Assembly: GCF_035605935.1 (NCBI RefSeq)
Contig: NZ_DATNGK010000241.1
Span: forward strand, 4,781 to 68,780
Length of the DNA: 64,000 nt
Source: Actinocrinis sp035605935
Lineage (GTDB): Bacteria > Actinomycetota > Actinomycetes > Streptomycetales > Catenulisporaceae
Reading direction: 5' to 3'
Shown: positions 26,451 through 34,125 of the stretch, piece after piece
Layout of the letters: every line of letters begins with the position of its first letter
Numbering within the stretch: the first letter of the stretch is position 1
Position numbers and translations under genes: made by a program
The notes under the pieces: generated by a model
Seen by the model: only the letters and a program-made list of their open reading frames with translations
Told to the model about the DNA's origin: nothing
The model's database searches: none

Positions 26451-27302
26451 TTGTCCGAACCGACGCCGGAAGCCATGCCCCAGCCGAGCCGCGACGCCGC
26501 GGGCGCGTTCGTGCAGTCGCTGGACCGCGGGCTCGCGGTGATCCGCGCCTTCGACGCCGAGCACCCGGAGCTGACCCTCTCCGAGGTGGCCAGGACCACT
26601 GGGCTGACCCGCGCCGCCGCCCGGCGCTTTCTGCTGACGCTGGTCGAGCTCGGCTATGTGCGCACCGACGGTCGGCTGTTCACGCTGCGGCCGAAAATCC
26701 TCGAACTCGGCTATGCCTACCTCTCCAGCCTGAGCCTGCCGGAGATCGCGCTGCCGCATCTGGAGCAGTTGGTGGAGCGGGTACACGAGTCGACCTCGGT
26801 CTCCGTGCTCGACGGCGACGAGGTGGTCTACGTCGCGCGGGTGCCCACCAAGCGGATCATGACGGTCTCGATCAGCGTCGGCACCCGCTTCCCCGCGTAT
26901 GCGACCTCGATGGGCCGCGTGCTACTGGCCTGGCGCTCGGCCGAATGGTTGGACGGCTACCTGGCGTCGGCGAGGTTGAAGGCGCTCACCGCGCACACGC
27001 TCGCCGACTCCGAATCGCTGCGCGCGGAACTGGCGGCGGTGCGGGAACGCGGGTGGGCGATGGCGGACCAGGAACTGGAGGAAGGGCTGCGCTCGGTGGC
27101 CGCGCCGATCCGGGACCAGTCCGGTCAGGTCGCCGCGGCGATCAACGTCGCGACGAACGTGTCACGAACCAGCGCCGACGAATTAATCGAGCGGATCGTG
27201 CCGCAATTGCTGGCCACCGCGCGCCTTATCGAGCAGGACTTCACCCGGTCCACCGTCGCGCAGCCGTCAGCGGCTAGCCGGCAGCCGGTCCCGAAGCCCT
27301 GA
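26451..27302 (+). CDS. IclR family transcriptional regulator (PcaR/PcaU/PobR type)
   Basis: Regulator (283 aa from TTG 26451, chosen for the strong GGAGGGGAGCGGA; ATG 26430 in the same frame would add 7 residues). The winged helix-turn-helix has LTLSEVARTTGLTRAAARRFL, and FVQSLDRGLAVIRAFD is the usual IclR start. The effector domain shows SVLDGDEVVYVARVP, SISVGTRFPAYATSMGRVLLA and DQELEEGLRSVAAPIRD. PcaR-type members respond to aromatic acids such as protocatechuate or 4-hydroxybenzoate. Divergent aldehyde dehydrogenase is the probable target. Its 3' end overlaps the convergent flavin-split-barrel gene by 29 bp. Confidence 0.92.
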   Translation: MSEPTPEAMPQPSRDAAGAFVQSLDRGLAVIRAFDAEHPELTLSEVARTTGLTRAAARRFLLTLVELGYVRTDGRLFTLRPKILELGYAYLSSLSLPEIALPHLEQLVERVHESTSVSVLDGDEVVYVARVPTKRIMTVSISVGTRFPAYATSMGRVLLAWRSAEWLDGYLASARLKALTAHTLADSESLRAELAAVRERGWAMADQELEEGLRSVAAPIRDQSGQVAAAINVATNVSRTSADELIERIVPQLLATARLIEQDFTRSTVAQPSAASRQPVPKP

Positions 27303-27699
27303 TGATGTCGAACCGCAGCAACACTCGCCGGTCACGCACCATCGCAGCGCGGTACTCACCCCAGTCGGAGTGTTCACCACTCAACGTGCGGTAATAGTCG
27401 ACCAGTGCGTCAATGCGGTCCGGGCCATCCGCGAACTCGGCCTGCCCCTCGACTTGGACCCAGGGCCCGTAGAAGCTTTCGCCAAATACGCACAGCGCGA
27501 CGCGTGGGTCGCGGCGGGCGTTCTTCGTCTTGGCGCGATCCTCGGTGACGCTCACGATGATGCGTCCTTGGGCATCGACGCCGGGCGTTACCGGCGACAT
27601 CTGCGCCTGTCCGTCCCGGCGGTACGTCGTCAGCACGCCACGCGGATTCGCGGCCACGAACTCGCGCGCCCGCGCGATCCGTTCGACCTCGTCGCTCAA
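27274..27699 (-). CDS. PPOX-class flavin/F420-dependent oxidoreductase
   Basis: Small split-barrel protein (141 aa), subfamily Rv1155/Rv3618-like: GVLTTYRRDGQAQMSPV, then GRIIVSVTEDRAKTKNARRDPRVAL, and YRTLSGEHSDWGEYRAAMVRDRR. Such proteins bind F420 or FMN and reduce varied substrates. The start is TTG 27699 behind GGGGAG. Its stop lies within the convergent IclR gene. It has 120 bp between it and the next split-barrel gene on the same strand, which is a different branch of the same superfamily. Confidence 0.87.
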   Translation of the reverse strand: MSDEVERIARAREFVAANPRGVLTTYRRDGQAQMSPVTPGVDAQGRIIVSVTEDRAKTKNARRDPRVALCVFGESFYGPWVQVEGQAEFADGPDRIDALVDYYRTLSGEHSDWGEYRAAMVRDRRVLLRFDIIRASGPAAG

Positions 27700-27819
27700 C
27701 GGGTCTCCCCTCTCCCCTGGCTGCGCCGACTACCCATCAGTTCCCTTGTCGGCGGCTCGCCTCGGCGTCAACCGAAGTCAACCGGATCGGCGGGGCGGCG
27801 ATTCCCGCGCCGCGCCGAG

Positions 27820-28509
27820 TCAGGCCTGAATTCCCCCGCGGGAGTAGCCGACCAGATAATCCGGCATGCGTATGCCCTCCGCGAGAGCCTCGTCCGGAAC
27901 TGGCGCACCGGCGGTGAGGGTGAGTGGGATGAAGCCGGCCCAGTGCGGCAGCTCAAGATCTTCCGGCTCCTCGCCGATATGAGAGCCACGCGCCTTGAGT
28001 GAGACCTCGGTCAGTTCGATCGCCACGATGGCGGTCTTGGCGAGTTCCTTGCGCGTCGCCGGACGGGTGTCCTTCGACCGGCCCTCGGCGACGTGGTCGA
28101 TGAGCGCGGCCATGGCGGCGAGCTTCTCCTCGTCGGAGCGCACGACGCGGGCGGTGCCGTGGATGACCACGGAGCGGAACGGAGCCGAGTGATGCAGCCA
28201 GGAGCGGGCGAACACAAGGCCGTCGATCAGTGTGATGGTCACGCCGACCGGTTCGCCGTCGAGGAGCGCGAAGCGGCTGCCGGAGGAGCCGTGGATGTAA
28301 AGGGTCTCGCCATTGCGCGCGTGGACGGTCGGCAGAACGACCGGGGCGCCGTCCCGAATGAAGCCGACGTGGCAGACCAGCGCTTCGTCGATCACCGCGT
28401 GGACGGCGGCGCGATCGTAGGTGGCGCGCGACGGGTAGCGGGTCGGAGTGCTGCGCTCGGTGCGTATGTACTCGTCTTCGTTGTAGTCGCTGTCGATCGC
28501 CGCCACCAC
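27820..28509 (-). CDS. Pyridoxamine 5'-phosphate oxidase-fold protein (NimA-like)
   Basis: FMN-binding split-barrel protein (229 aa). Recognisable parts are RYPSRATYDRAAVHAVIDEA, CHVGFIRDGAPVVLPTVHAR, YIHGSSGSRFALLDG and VVIHGTARVV, as in the 5-nitroimidazole antibiotic-resistance NimA-related family. GTG 28509 follows GAGGGAGC; reading further upstream would cross the shared promoter. It is divergent from a MocR regulator with only 36 bp between starts, so the regulator almost certainly controls it. Confidence 0.85.
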   Translation of the reverse strand: MVAAIDSDYNEDEYIRTERSTPTRYPSRATYDRAAVHAVIDEALVCHVGFIRDGAPVVLPTVHARNGETLYIHGSSGSRFALLDGEPVGVTITLIDGLVFARSWLHHSAPFRSVVIHGTARVVRSDEEKLAAMAALIDHVAEGRSKDTRPATRKELAKTAIVAIELTEVSLKARGSHIGEEPEDLELPHWAGFIPLTLTAGAPVPDEALAEGIRMPDYLVGYSRGGIQA

Positions 28510-28557
28510 TTGCTCCCTCGATTGTTCTAGTACATAATAAGATTTGTGTTGGAACAA
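28510..28557. promoter_or_regulatory. Shared divergent promoter and operator; leaderless MocR start
   Basis: TTGCTC (28510-28515), a 17-bp spacer and CATAAT (28533-28538) form a promoter whose start site would be 7-8 bp on, at the GTG start codon 28546. This predicts a leaderless mRNA; no ribosome binding site is present. An inverted repeat TTGTTC (28522-28527)/GAACAA (28552-28557) spans the promoter, and on the other strand TATTAT supplies a -10 for the divergent gene. Confidence 0.6.
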
Positions 28558-29883
28558 AGCTCTTGGATCGCAGACTATGAGGTGACCGGATCTCGCGCAA
28601 GCGATATCGCGGCGAGCATCGAGGCGGCGATCACGCATGGCCGGTTGACGCCAGGCGCCGCGCTGCCGCCGGTGCGCGAATTGGCCACGCAACTCGGCGT
28701 GAACGCCAACACCACGGCGAGCGCCTATCGGCTGCTACGCGACCGCGGCACGGTCGAAACCCGCGGACGCAACGGCACGCTGGTGCGCGAACGACCAGCA
28801 ACTAGTCCGGCCAGCCGCTCGCTCGCTCTGCCACTGGGCACCGTGGACCTGTCCACCGGCAACCCGGACCCGGCGCTGCTGCCGCACCTGAGCCCTCGTC
28901 CGGTGACGCGGCCTCATCTCTACGGCGAAGCGGTGCTCGACCCCACACTGCGCCGCCACGCCGAACGGCTCCTGACCCGCGATGGCATCGACTCCGAGTA
29001 CCTGGCGTGCACGTTCGGCTCGCTTGACGGCATCGATCGCTTGCTGACCGCGCACCTGCGGCCCGGCGACACCGTCGCGGTCGAGGATCCAGGCTGGGCG
29101 CACCTGCTCGACCTGCTCGCCGCGGACCGGCTCACGCCACTGCCGGTGCCGGTGGACGACGAGGGTCCTGATCCGGCGGGCCTGGCCAGCGCGCTGGCCG
29201 CAGGCGCGAAGGCGTTCATTGTCACGACGCGCGCGCAGAACCCGTACGGCGCCGCGATCAGCGAACAGCGCGGGATGCAGTTGCGGGCAGTGCTGCGGGA
29301 CTACCCCGACGTTCTGACGATCGACGACGATCACGGCGCGGACGTCACCGCCGGCCCGCCGCACTCACTGGCCGAGGCGACCCGGCGGTGGGCATATCTG
29401 CGCAGCGCGTCGAAGGCCTATGGCCCGGACTTGCGCATCGCGCTGCTGTCGGCGGACGCGATCACGCACGACTTGGTCGCGGGTCGGCTGCGCCATACCG
29501 CACGGCACGTTAGCCACATTATTCAGAGCACTTGGGTCGACGCCCTAGCCGATCACACGACGCAGAAGCTGGTGAGCAGCGCCGGGGAAAGGTATGCGGA
29601 GCGTCGTACCGCACTCCTCGAGGCGTTAGCGCAGCGCGGCATTCAGGCGCACGGAAGCAGCGGCCTGAACGTGTGGGTGCCGGTTCCCGACGAGAGCGCC
29701 GCGCTCAGCGCCCTGCTCGCAGCCGGGTTCGCGGCGGCTCCTGGTGCGTGGTTCCGAATTCGCAGCGCCCCAGGCCTGCGCATCACCACGGCGATCCTGG
29801 ACCCAACTCAGTGCCATCGGGTCGCGGACGCGCTCGCCACCGCGATCCACCGACAGCCCGATCCGGGGACCGGCTGGAGCTGA
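28546..29883 (+). CDS. MocR/PdxR-type regulator (GntR HTH fused to aminotransferase fold)
   Basis: Transcription factor (445 aa). A GntR winged helix (residues about 15-75, LPPVRELATQLGVNANTTASAYRLLRDRG) is fused to a fold-type-I aminotransferase domain. The PLP-binding lysine is in SASKAYGPDLRI, and TIDDDHGAD carries the conserved Asp near the cofactor. MocR proteins bind PLP and an effector amine; PdxR members regulate vitamin B6 genes. Divergence from a pyridoxamine-oxidase-fold gene fits control of a cofactor-related or flavin reaction. Leaderless GTG start proposed. Confidence 0.9.
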   Translation: MLEQSSWIADYEVTGSRASDIAASIEAAITHGRLTPGAALPPVRELATQLGVNANTTASAYRLLRDRGTVETRGRNGTLVRERPATSPASRSLALPLGTVDLSTGNPDPALLPHLSPRPVTRPHLYGEAVLDPTLRRHAERLLTRDGIDSEYLACTFGSLDGIDRLLTAHLRPGDTVAVEDPGWAHLLDLLAADRLTPLPVPVDDEGPDPAGLASALAAGAKAFIVTTRAQNPYGAAISEQRGMQLRAVLRDYPDVLTIDDDHGADVTAGPPHSLAEATRRWAYLRSASKAYGPDLRIALLSADAITHDLVAGRLRHTARHVSHIIQSTWVDALADHTTQKLVSSAGERYAERRTALLEALAQRGIQAHGSSGLNVWVPVPDESAALSALLAAGFAAAPGAWFRIRSAPGLRITTAILDPTQCHRVADALATAIHRQPDPGTGWS

Positions 29884-29907
29884 CCTAGCTGACCCCTCGT
29901 CAGAGGA

Positions 29908-30588
29908 TTACAGCTCCGCGGGGCGCTCGTTGTAGATGCCCGCGTACTCCTGACCGGAAAGCTTCTGAATCTGCTCGATGACCGTGTCGGCCACCACTCG
30001 GCGCGCCCGCGAGTTCTCCGCCACGGCCTCGCCGGGAAAGTCCAGCTTGGTCGCGTCGATCGGCTCGCCGAACCGCACGGTGACCGGAACTCGCTTGGGG
30101 ATCTTCGCCCCTACCGGTAGCACTTCGCGGGTGCCCTGCACCGCCAACGGCACGATCGGCGCGCCGGACTTGAGCGCCAGCCAGCCCACGCCGACCTTGG
30201 CCCGGTAGAGCCGGCCGTCCAGCGAGCGCGTGCCTTCGGGGTAGATCACGAACGCGCCGCCGCTGTTGATCACCGCGAGCGACTGGTCGAGCGAGTCCAT
30301 CGCGGCCCGGTGGTCGCCGCGGCGCACCGGAATCGCGCCGATCGCCGTGAAGAAGGCCTTCATCGTCCGGCCCTTGATGCCTTTGGTCTCGAAGTACTCG
30401 GCCTTCGCGATGAAGGCGACGCGGCGCGGGGCGAGCATCGGGATGAGGAGGGAGTCGACGAAGGAGAGGTGGTTGGAGGCGAGGATCACCGGACCGTGGG
30501 TGGGGATGTTCTCCCGCCCCTCGACCTTCGGCCGCCAGATCAGCAGCGTCAAGCGGGTCGTCAGGGCCTTCAACACCACGTAGAACAC
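29908..30588 (-). CDS. 1-acylglycerol-3-phosphate O-acyltransferase (PlsC-like)
   Basis: Membrane-associated acyltransferase (226 aa) for phosphatidic acid synthesis. NHLSFVDS supplies the H-x4-D catalytic pair, IPVRRGD is block II and VIYPEGTRS block III. GTG 30588 (VFYVVLKALTTRL) has GAGAGGCG upstream and gives the usual length; the open frame further upstream is high-GC noise. Convergent with the MocR gene, divergent from a methyltransferase gene. Most similar in size to the standard enzyme, unlike the longer copy at 19.5 kb. Confidence 0.9.
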   Translation of the reverse strand: MFYVVLKALTTRLTLLIWRPKVEGRENIPTHGPVILASNHLSFVDSLLIPMLAPRRVAFIAKAEYFETKGIKGRTMKAFFTAIGAIPVRRGDHRAAMDSLDQSLAVINSGGAFVIYPEGTRSLDGRLYRAKVGVGWLALKSGAPIVPLAVQGTREVLPVGAKIPKRVPVTVRFGEPIDATKLDFPGEAVAENSRARRVVADTVIEQIQKLSGQEYAGIYNERPAEL

Positions 30589-30782
30589 GCCACGCCTCTC
30601 TAGTCCGTCACGGCGCCGTTGTCCGTGTTGTGCGCGCGGGGCCGGAATCGAAGGATACGGCCTCGCCTCGTTCGGGTGACAGCCGCCCGACACGTCCGGC
30701 GCAGTCTGGCACCGGCCCCGTCGCATCTGCCAACCTCACGTTCACTGTGCTTGATACAGCGGCTGTCGTCGATGCCGATGAC

Positions 30783-31580
30783 ATGATCAATACCGGTGGC
30801 GGCGGGCCGCTGCCGGCGCGGGTGTACGCGTCCCGGTTGCCGCGTGACCGCCCTGCGCTCGGCCCGGACGGCGGGCCGGCGACGCGCTGGACCGACCCGC
30901 GAGTCGCGGCGGCTTACGCGGAATGTGACGACCAGATCGAGCGCGATGTGCTCTGGCCACTGCTCGCTGACGCGGTACGCCCGGAGCAGGCCAGGCGCGT
31001 TCCTGGGCGCCCGGACGGCACGGTGCTTGACCTGGGCTGTGGCCTAGGCGGTCTCGCGCAGTATCTGGCGGACCGTCATTGGCTGCGCGTCTACGCATTC
31101 GATGTCTCCCCGGCGATGCATCGGATCGGAGCGAGGCGGTTCCGGGACGCGTGGGTCGTACGCACGCTCCCGGACTCGCGAGGTCGCATCCCACTGCGGC
31201 GGGCGCAATGCACCGCAGCCATCGCGCACCGGCTGTTGCTCCATCTGGAGCATCCCTGCCTGATCGTCGGATTGCTGACGGAGGCTCGCAGAGTGCTGCG
31301 TCGCGGCGCGCGTCTAGCGGTCGTCGAGCGCGATACGCGCGGATGCGTGCGTGACGCGACACTGAATGCGGACCGCTCGGCTGCGCCGCCCCGCTCGGAC
31401 GGCGCCGCGTACATCGAGTACTACCGGCTGCGCGACGGTTCGGCATTGCCGACGACCGCGTGGTGGTACTCCCCCACGGCCATCGTCGACTGCATGGCCA
31501 CAGCCGGGTTCCGCATCGAGGAGATCCGGGTTCTGCCATGCCCGGACCGTCCGCTGCTCTATCGCGCCGCGGCGATCTGA
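30783..31580 (+). CDS. SAM-dependent class I methyltransferase
   Basis: Predicted methyltransferase (265 aa from ATG 30783). Motif I is VLDLGCGLGGLAQYLA (about 84-99), followed by VYAFDVSPAMHRIGARR. Later RRVLRRGARLAVVERD is the usual beta-4/beta-5 region. WYSPTAIVDCMATAGFRIEEIRVLP is the C-terminal end. The start is uncertain since no clear ribosome binding site is seen and the frame is open upstream. Substrate unknown. Confidence 0.78.
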   Translation: MINTGGGGPLPARVYASRLPRDRPALGPDGGPATRWTDPRVAAAYAECDDQIERDVLWPLLADAVRPEQARRVPGRPDGTVLDLGCGLGGLAQYLADRHWLRVYAFDVSPAMHRIGARRFRDAWVVRTLPDSRGRIPLRRAQCTAAIAHRLLLHLEHPCLIVGLLTEARRVLRRGARLAVVERDTRGCVRDATLNADRSAAPPRSDGAAYIEYYRLRDGSALPTTAWWYSPTAIVDCMATAGFRIEEIRVLPCPDRPLLYRAAAI

Positions 31581-31608
31581 CGGCCGGCCCCTCGGTGTTC
31601 GCCTTGAG

Positions 31609-32394
31609 TTAGCCGCCGGCCGCGCGCAGCGCTTGCGTGATCCCGTTCTCGTGCGGGCCGAGGAAGGTCGGCTTCGGCGTGAAGATGCCCTGGTACATCG
31701 CGCTCGCTCCGGCCAGGATCTCGCGGGCCTCGTCGTTGAGGTACTCGTCATGGGCGAGCCGCCATCCGGCGGTGCCGTCGCCGACCCCGTAGGTCTCGAT
31801 CCCGGCCGCGCGGCACAGGTACACCGCGCGCGGCACGTGGAAGGACTGGCTGACGACGATGGCACGGTTGACTCCGAAGACCTGCTTGGCCCGGTCGCAG
31901 GTCTCCCAGCTGTCGAACCCGGCATAGTCGAGCACGATCAGCCGGCTCGGCACGCCGCGCGCCTCAAGGTAGTCGCGCATGGCCTTCGGCTCGTCGTAGG
32001 TGGGCGTGGAATTGTCGCCGGAGACGAGAAAGACCTTGATCTTGTGTGCCCGCCACAGCGTGAGGGCCACGTCCAGGCGTGAAGCGAGGTACGGGCTCGG
32101 GGTGTCACCGAAAACCCCCGCGCCGAACACGATGCCGACCGGCTCGGCGGGGACGGTGGAAACGGAGCGGACGTATTGCTCGCCGTTGAGCCGTACGAAG
32201 GACACCGGTAGGAAGAGCAGTACGGTCGCGACGCAGATCAGTTGGTAGGTGCGACGCAGCCGCCGACGCCAGTCGATCGGGCGCCGAGCGCTGTCCGTAC
32301 TCGCCGAGTCGGCCTGGTTATCCGGCTGCTGGGCGTCGGCCTCCACAGCGGGCACACCGGCTACTGCATCGTTGTCGTCAGGAACCTGCGTCAC
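31609..32394 (-). CDS. SanA/YdcF-like (DUF218) membrane protein
   Basis: Protein of 261 aa with a polar N-terminus (1-47), one membrane helix (about 50-68) and an extracytoplasmic DUF218 domain. Motifs are GIVFGAGVFGDTPSPYLASRLD, VFLVSGDNSTPTYDEPKAMRDYL, and VVSQSFHVPRAVYLCRAAG. This pattern matches SanA, linked in enterobacteria to vancomycin exclusion, and relatives involved in envelope metabolism. GTG 32394 follows GGGGAGG. Convergent with the methyltransferase gene, and 97 bp after the MerR gene. Confidence 0.88.
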   Translation of the reverse strand: MTQVPDDNDAVAGVPAVEADAQQPDNQADSASTDSARRPIDWRRRLRRTYQLICVATVLLFLPVSFVRLNGEQYVRSVSTVPAEPVGIVFGAGVFGDTPSPYLASRLDVALTLWRAHKIKVFLVSGDNSTPTYDEPKAMRDYLEARGVPSRLIVLDYAGFDSWETCDRAKQVFGVNRAIVVSQSFHVPRAVYLCRAAGIETYGVGDGTAGWRLAHDEYLNDEAREILAGASAMYQGIFTPKPTFLGPHENGITQALRAAGG

Positions 32395-32491
32395 CGTCCG
32401 CCGCCTCCCCCACTACCCGGCCTCGACCCGCAAGGTCATCTGCCGGAATGGACTCGCGGAACGCCGAACCGGTTGCGATTGCGGTTGCGGC

Positions 32492-33049
32492 TCACACCGC
32501 GCGGGACCGGCGGCGCACAGCCAACTCGTCGACGACTCCGTGGCCGAGCAGCGCGGCGGGCGGCTCGGCTGCCGCGCCATCCACCGGCTCGCCGGGCAGT
32601 TGCGTGAGCACCGCCTCGACCTCACGCCACACCGCGCCGACCGAAATACCGAACACGCCTTGTCCGGCGTGCACCAGTTCCACGACCTCCTCGGCCGAGG
32701 TGCACTCGTACACAGTCGCGCCGTCGCTCATCAGCGTGATGCCGGCGAGTTCCGCGCTGCTGCGCGCGTGGACGTGCGCGACGGCGGCCCGGATGTTGTG
32801 CAGCGAGACGCCGGTGTCCAGCAGCCGCTTGACGATCTTGAGAATGAGGATGTCGCGGAAGTTGTAGAGCCGGCCGGCGCCCGAGCCAGCTACCGGAGTC
32901 AGCGAGGGGCGCACCAGGTCGGTCCGGGCCCAGTAGTCAAGCTGCCGGTAGGTGATCCCCGCTGCGGCACACGCGACCGTACCCCGGTATCCGTACGTGT
33001 CGAAGGGATCCGGGGCAGCGCCCCGCGCTCCAGTGGGAACCGCGCTCAA
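32492..33049 (-). CDS. MerR family regulator, second member of the garA-ftsR cluster
   Basis: DNA-binding protein (185 aa). The MerR helix-turn-helix is GYRGTVACAAAGITYRQLDYWARTDLVRPS, in two parts (about 20-50), with RLYNFRDILILKIVKRLLDTG following. The TTG start is behind GGAGG with a 7-bp spacer. Located downstream of the bifunctional nuclease gene as in the conserved actinobacterial order FHA-merR-nuclease-merR. The C-terminal half has no effector-binding Cys cluster, so it is not a metal sensor. Role unknown. Confidence 0.87.
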   Translation of the reverse strand: MSAVPTGARGAAPDPFDTYGYRGTVACAAAGITYRQLDYWARTDLVRPSLTPVAGSGAGRLYNFRDILILKIVKRLLDTGVSLHNIRAAVAHVHARSSAELAGITLMSDGATVYECTSAEEVVELVHAGQGVFGISVGAVWREVEAVLTQLPGEPVDGAAAEPPAALLGHGVVDELAVRRRSRAV

Positions 33050-33413
33050 CGCCGACCTCCGTTCCGCACGCCGTACTTACCGCTGACTGCTTACCGCGTT
33101 AGTTGCCGTCTGCCGTCTTCGTTCGCCGTCTGTCGTATACCGCGCACCGCCCGACCCACACCACCGGCCGCCGCGACGCCCGTTGCGCCTCTCGGCCGAA
33201 AACCCGCCCCGTCAGTTGTCTTCCCATCCCAAGCCGGTCCGGCAAACCCTCCGAACCGGTGACCGGGCCCGCCCGGACGGCCGCCCAGCCGTCCTCGCGC
33301 GCCCCGCGCACGCATCCGTTCCTGCAGGCTCTGCCGACCGTACGCAGTAGCCCCTCCCTCGTCAACGACCACCGCGTTCGCCACGCCGGGCGACCGGGAG
33401 CACGCCGACCGGA
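33050..33413. other. 364-bp non-coding stretch between merR and bfn
   Basis: On the minus strand this follows the bifunctional nuclease gene and leads to the MerR ribosome binding site. It contains repeated pyrimidine-rich words (CCGTCTGCCGTC, GCCGTCTGTCG near 33105-33135). Open frames here look like high-GC noise. I see no clear terminator or RNA gene. Confidence 0.4.
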
Positions 33414-33878
33414 TCAGGCCTCGAAATCCTCCGGCGAGATCTGGTCGAGGAACTCGCGGAACCGCTCCACCTCGTCCTCCTGGTCGTCCGGCAGCAGGAT
33501 GCCGGCCTCGGCGAGTACCTCCTCGGCGGCGAAGATCTTCGCCCCGCAGCGCAGCGCCATCGCGATGCCGTCGGAGGGGCGGGCCGAGACGGTGACCCCA
33601 CCGTCGAAGACCATCTCGGCGAAGAAGGTGCCGCCGCGCAGCGAGGTGATCCGCAGCGCGGTGAACCGCCGCCCGAGCGCCTTGAGGGTGTCGCGGAACA
33701 GGTCATGGGTCAGCGGCCGAGGCGGCGCGGCCCCCTCAAGCGCGGCCGCGATCGCGCTCGCCTCGCCCTGGCCGATCCAGATCGGCAGGAACCGCTCCCC
33801 CGAGCTCTCCCGGAGCAGCACGATCGGCAGATTGGACGGCAGTTCGACGCGAACGCCGACAACGTCGAGTTCGTTCAC
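33414..33878 (-). CDS. Bifunctional nuclease family protein (DUF151)
   Basis: Small protein (154 aa) of the DUF151/bifunctional nuclease family: VNELDVVGVRVELPSNLPIVLLRE, then FLPIWIGQGEASAIAAAL and GRFTALRITSLRGGTFFAEMVF-like and RPSDGIAMALR blocks. Plant relatives have RNase and DNase activity; the bacterial role is unsettled. I start at GTG 33878 because the family begins MNELDVVGVRVE; an earlier GTG (33887) is possible. It lies between two MerR genes in the conserved garA/odhI cluster. Confidence 0.88.
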   Translation of the reverse strand: MNELDVVGVRVELPSNLPIVLLRESSGERFLPIWIGQGEASAIAAALEGAAPPRPLTHDLFRDTLKALGRRFTALRITSLRGGTFFAEMVFDGGVTVSARPSDGIAMALRCGAKIFAAEEVLAEAGILLPDDQEDEVERFREFLDQISPEDFEA

Positions 33879-34125
33879 GATAGACACCCTAGCGCGCGCC
33901 GGGGCGCACAACCGCTCCAGGCGGTTGATTCCAAGGCCTGGCGGCCGAAACGGCCAACAGGCCTCGTTCAGGCATGGTGCGCAGCGGGAAAAGGCACGGG
34001 AAAACCGGTCGAGGAGGCTAGGGAATTCGAGACACGGGCTAGGCCCGCGCGACCGCGTTCCGGCCCACTGCCGGCAGCCCTGGGCCGAGACAGCCGGGCG
34101 CTATGGCCTTGGCTCGGGCGCGCCT

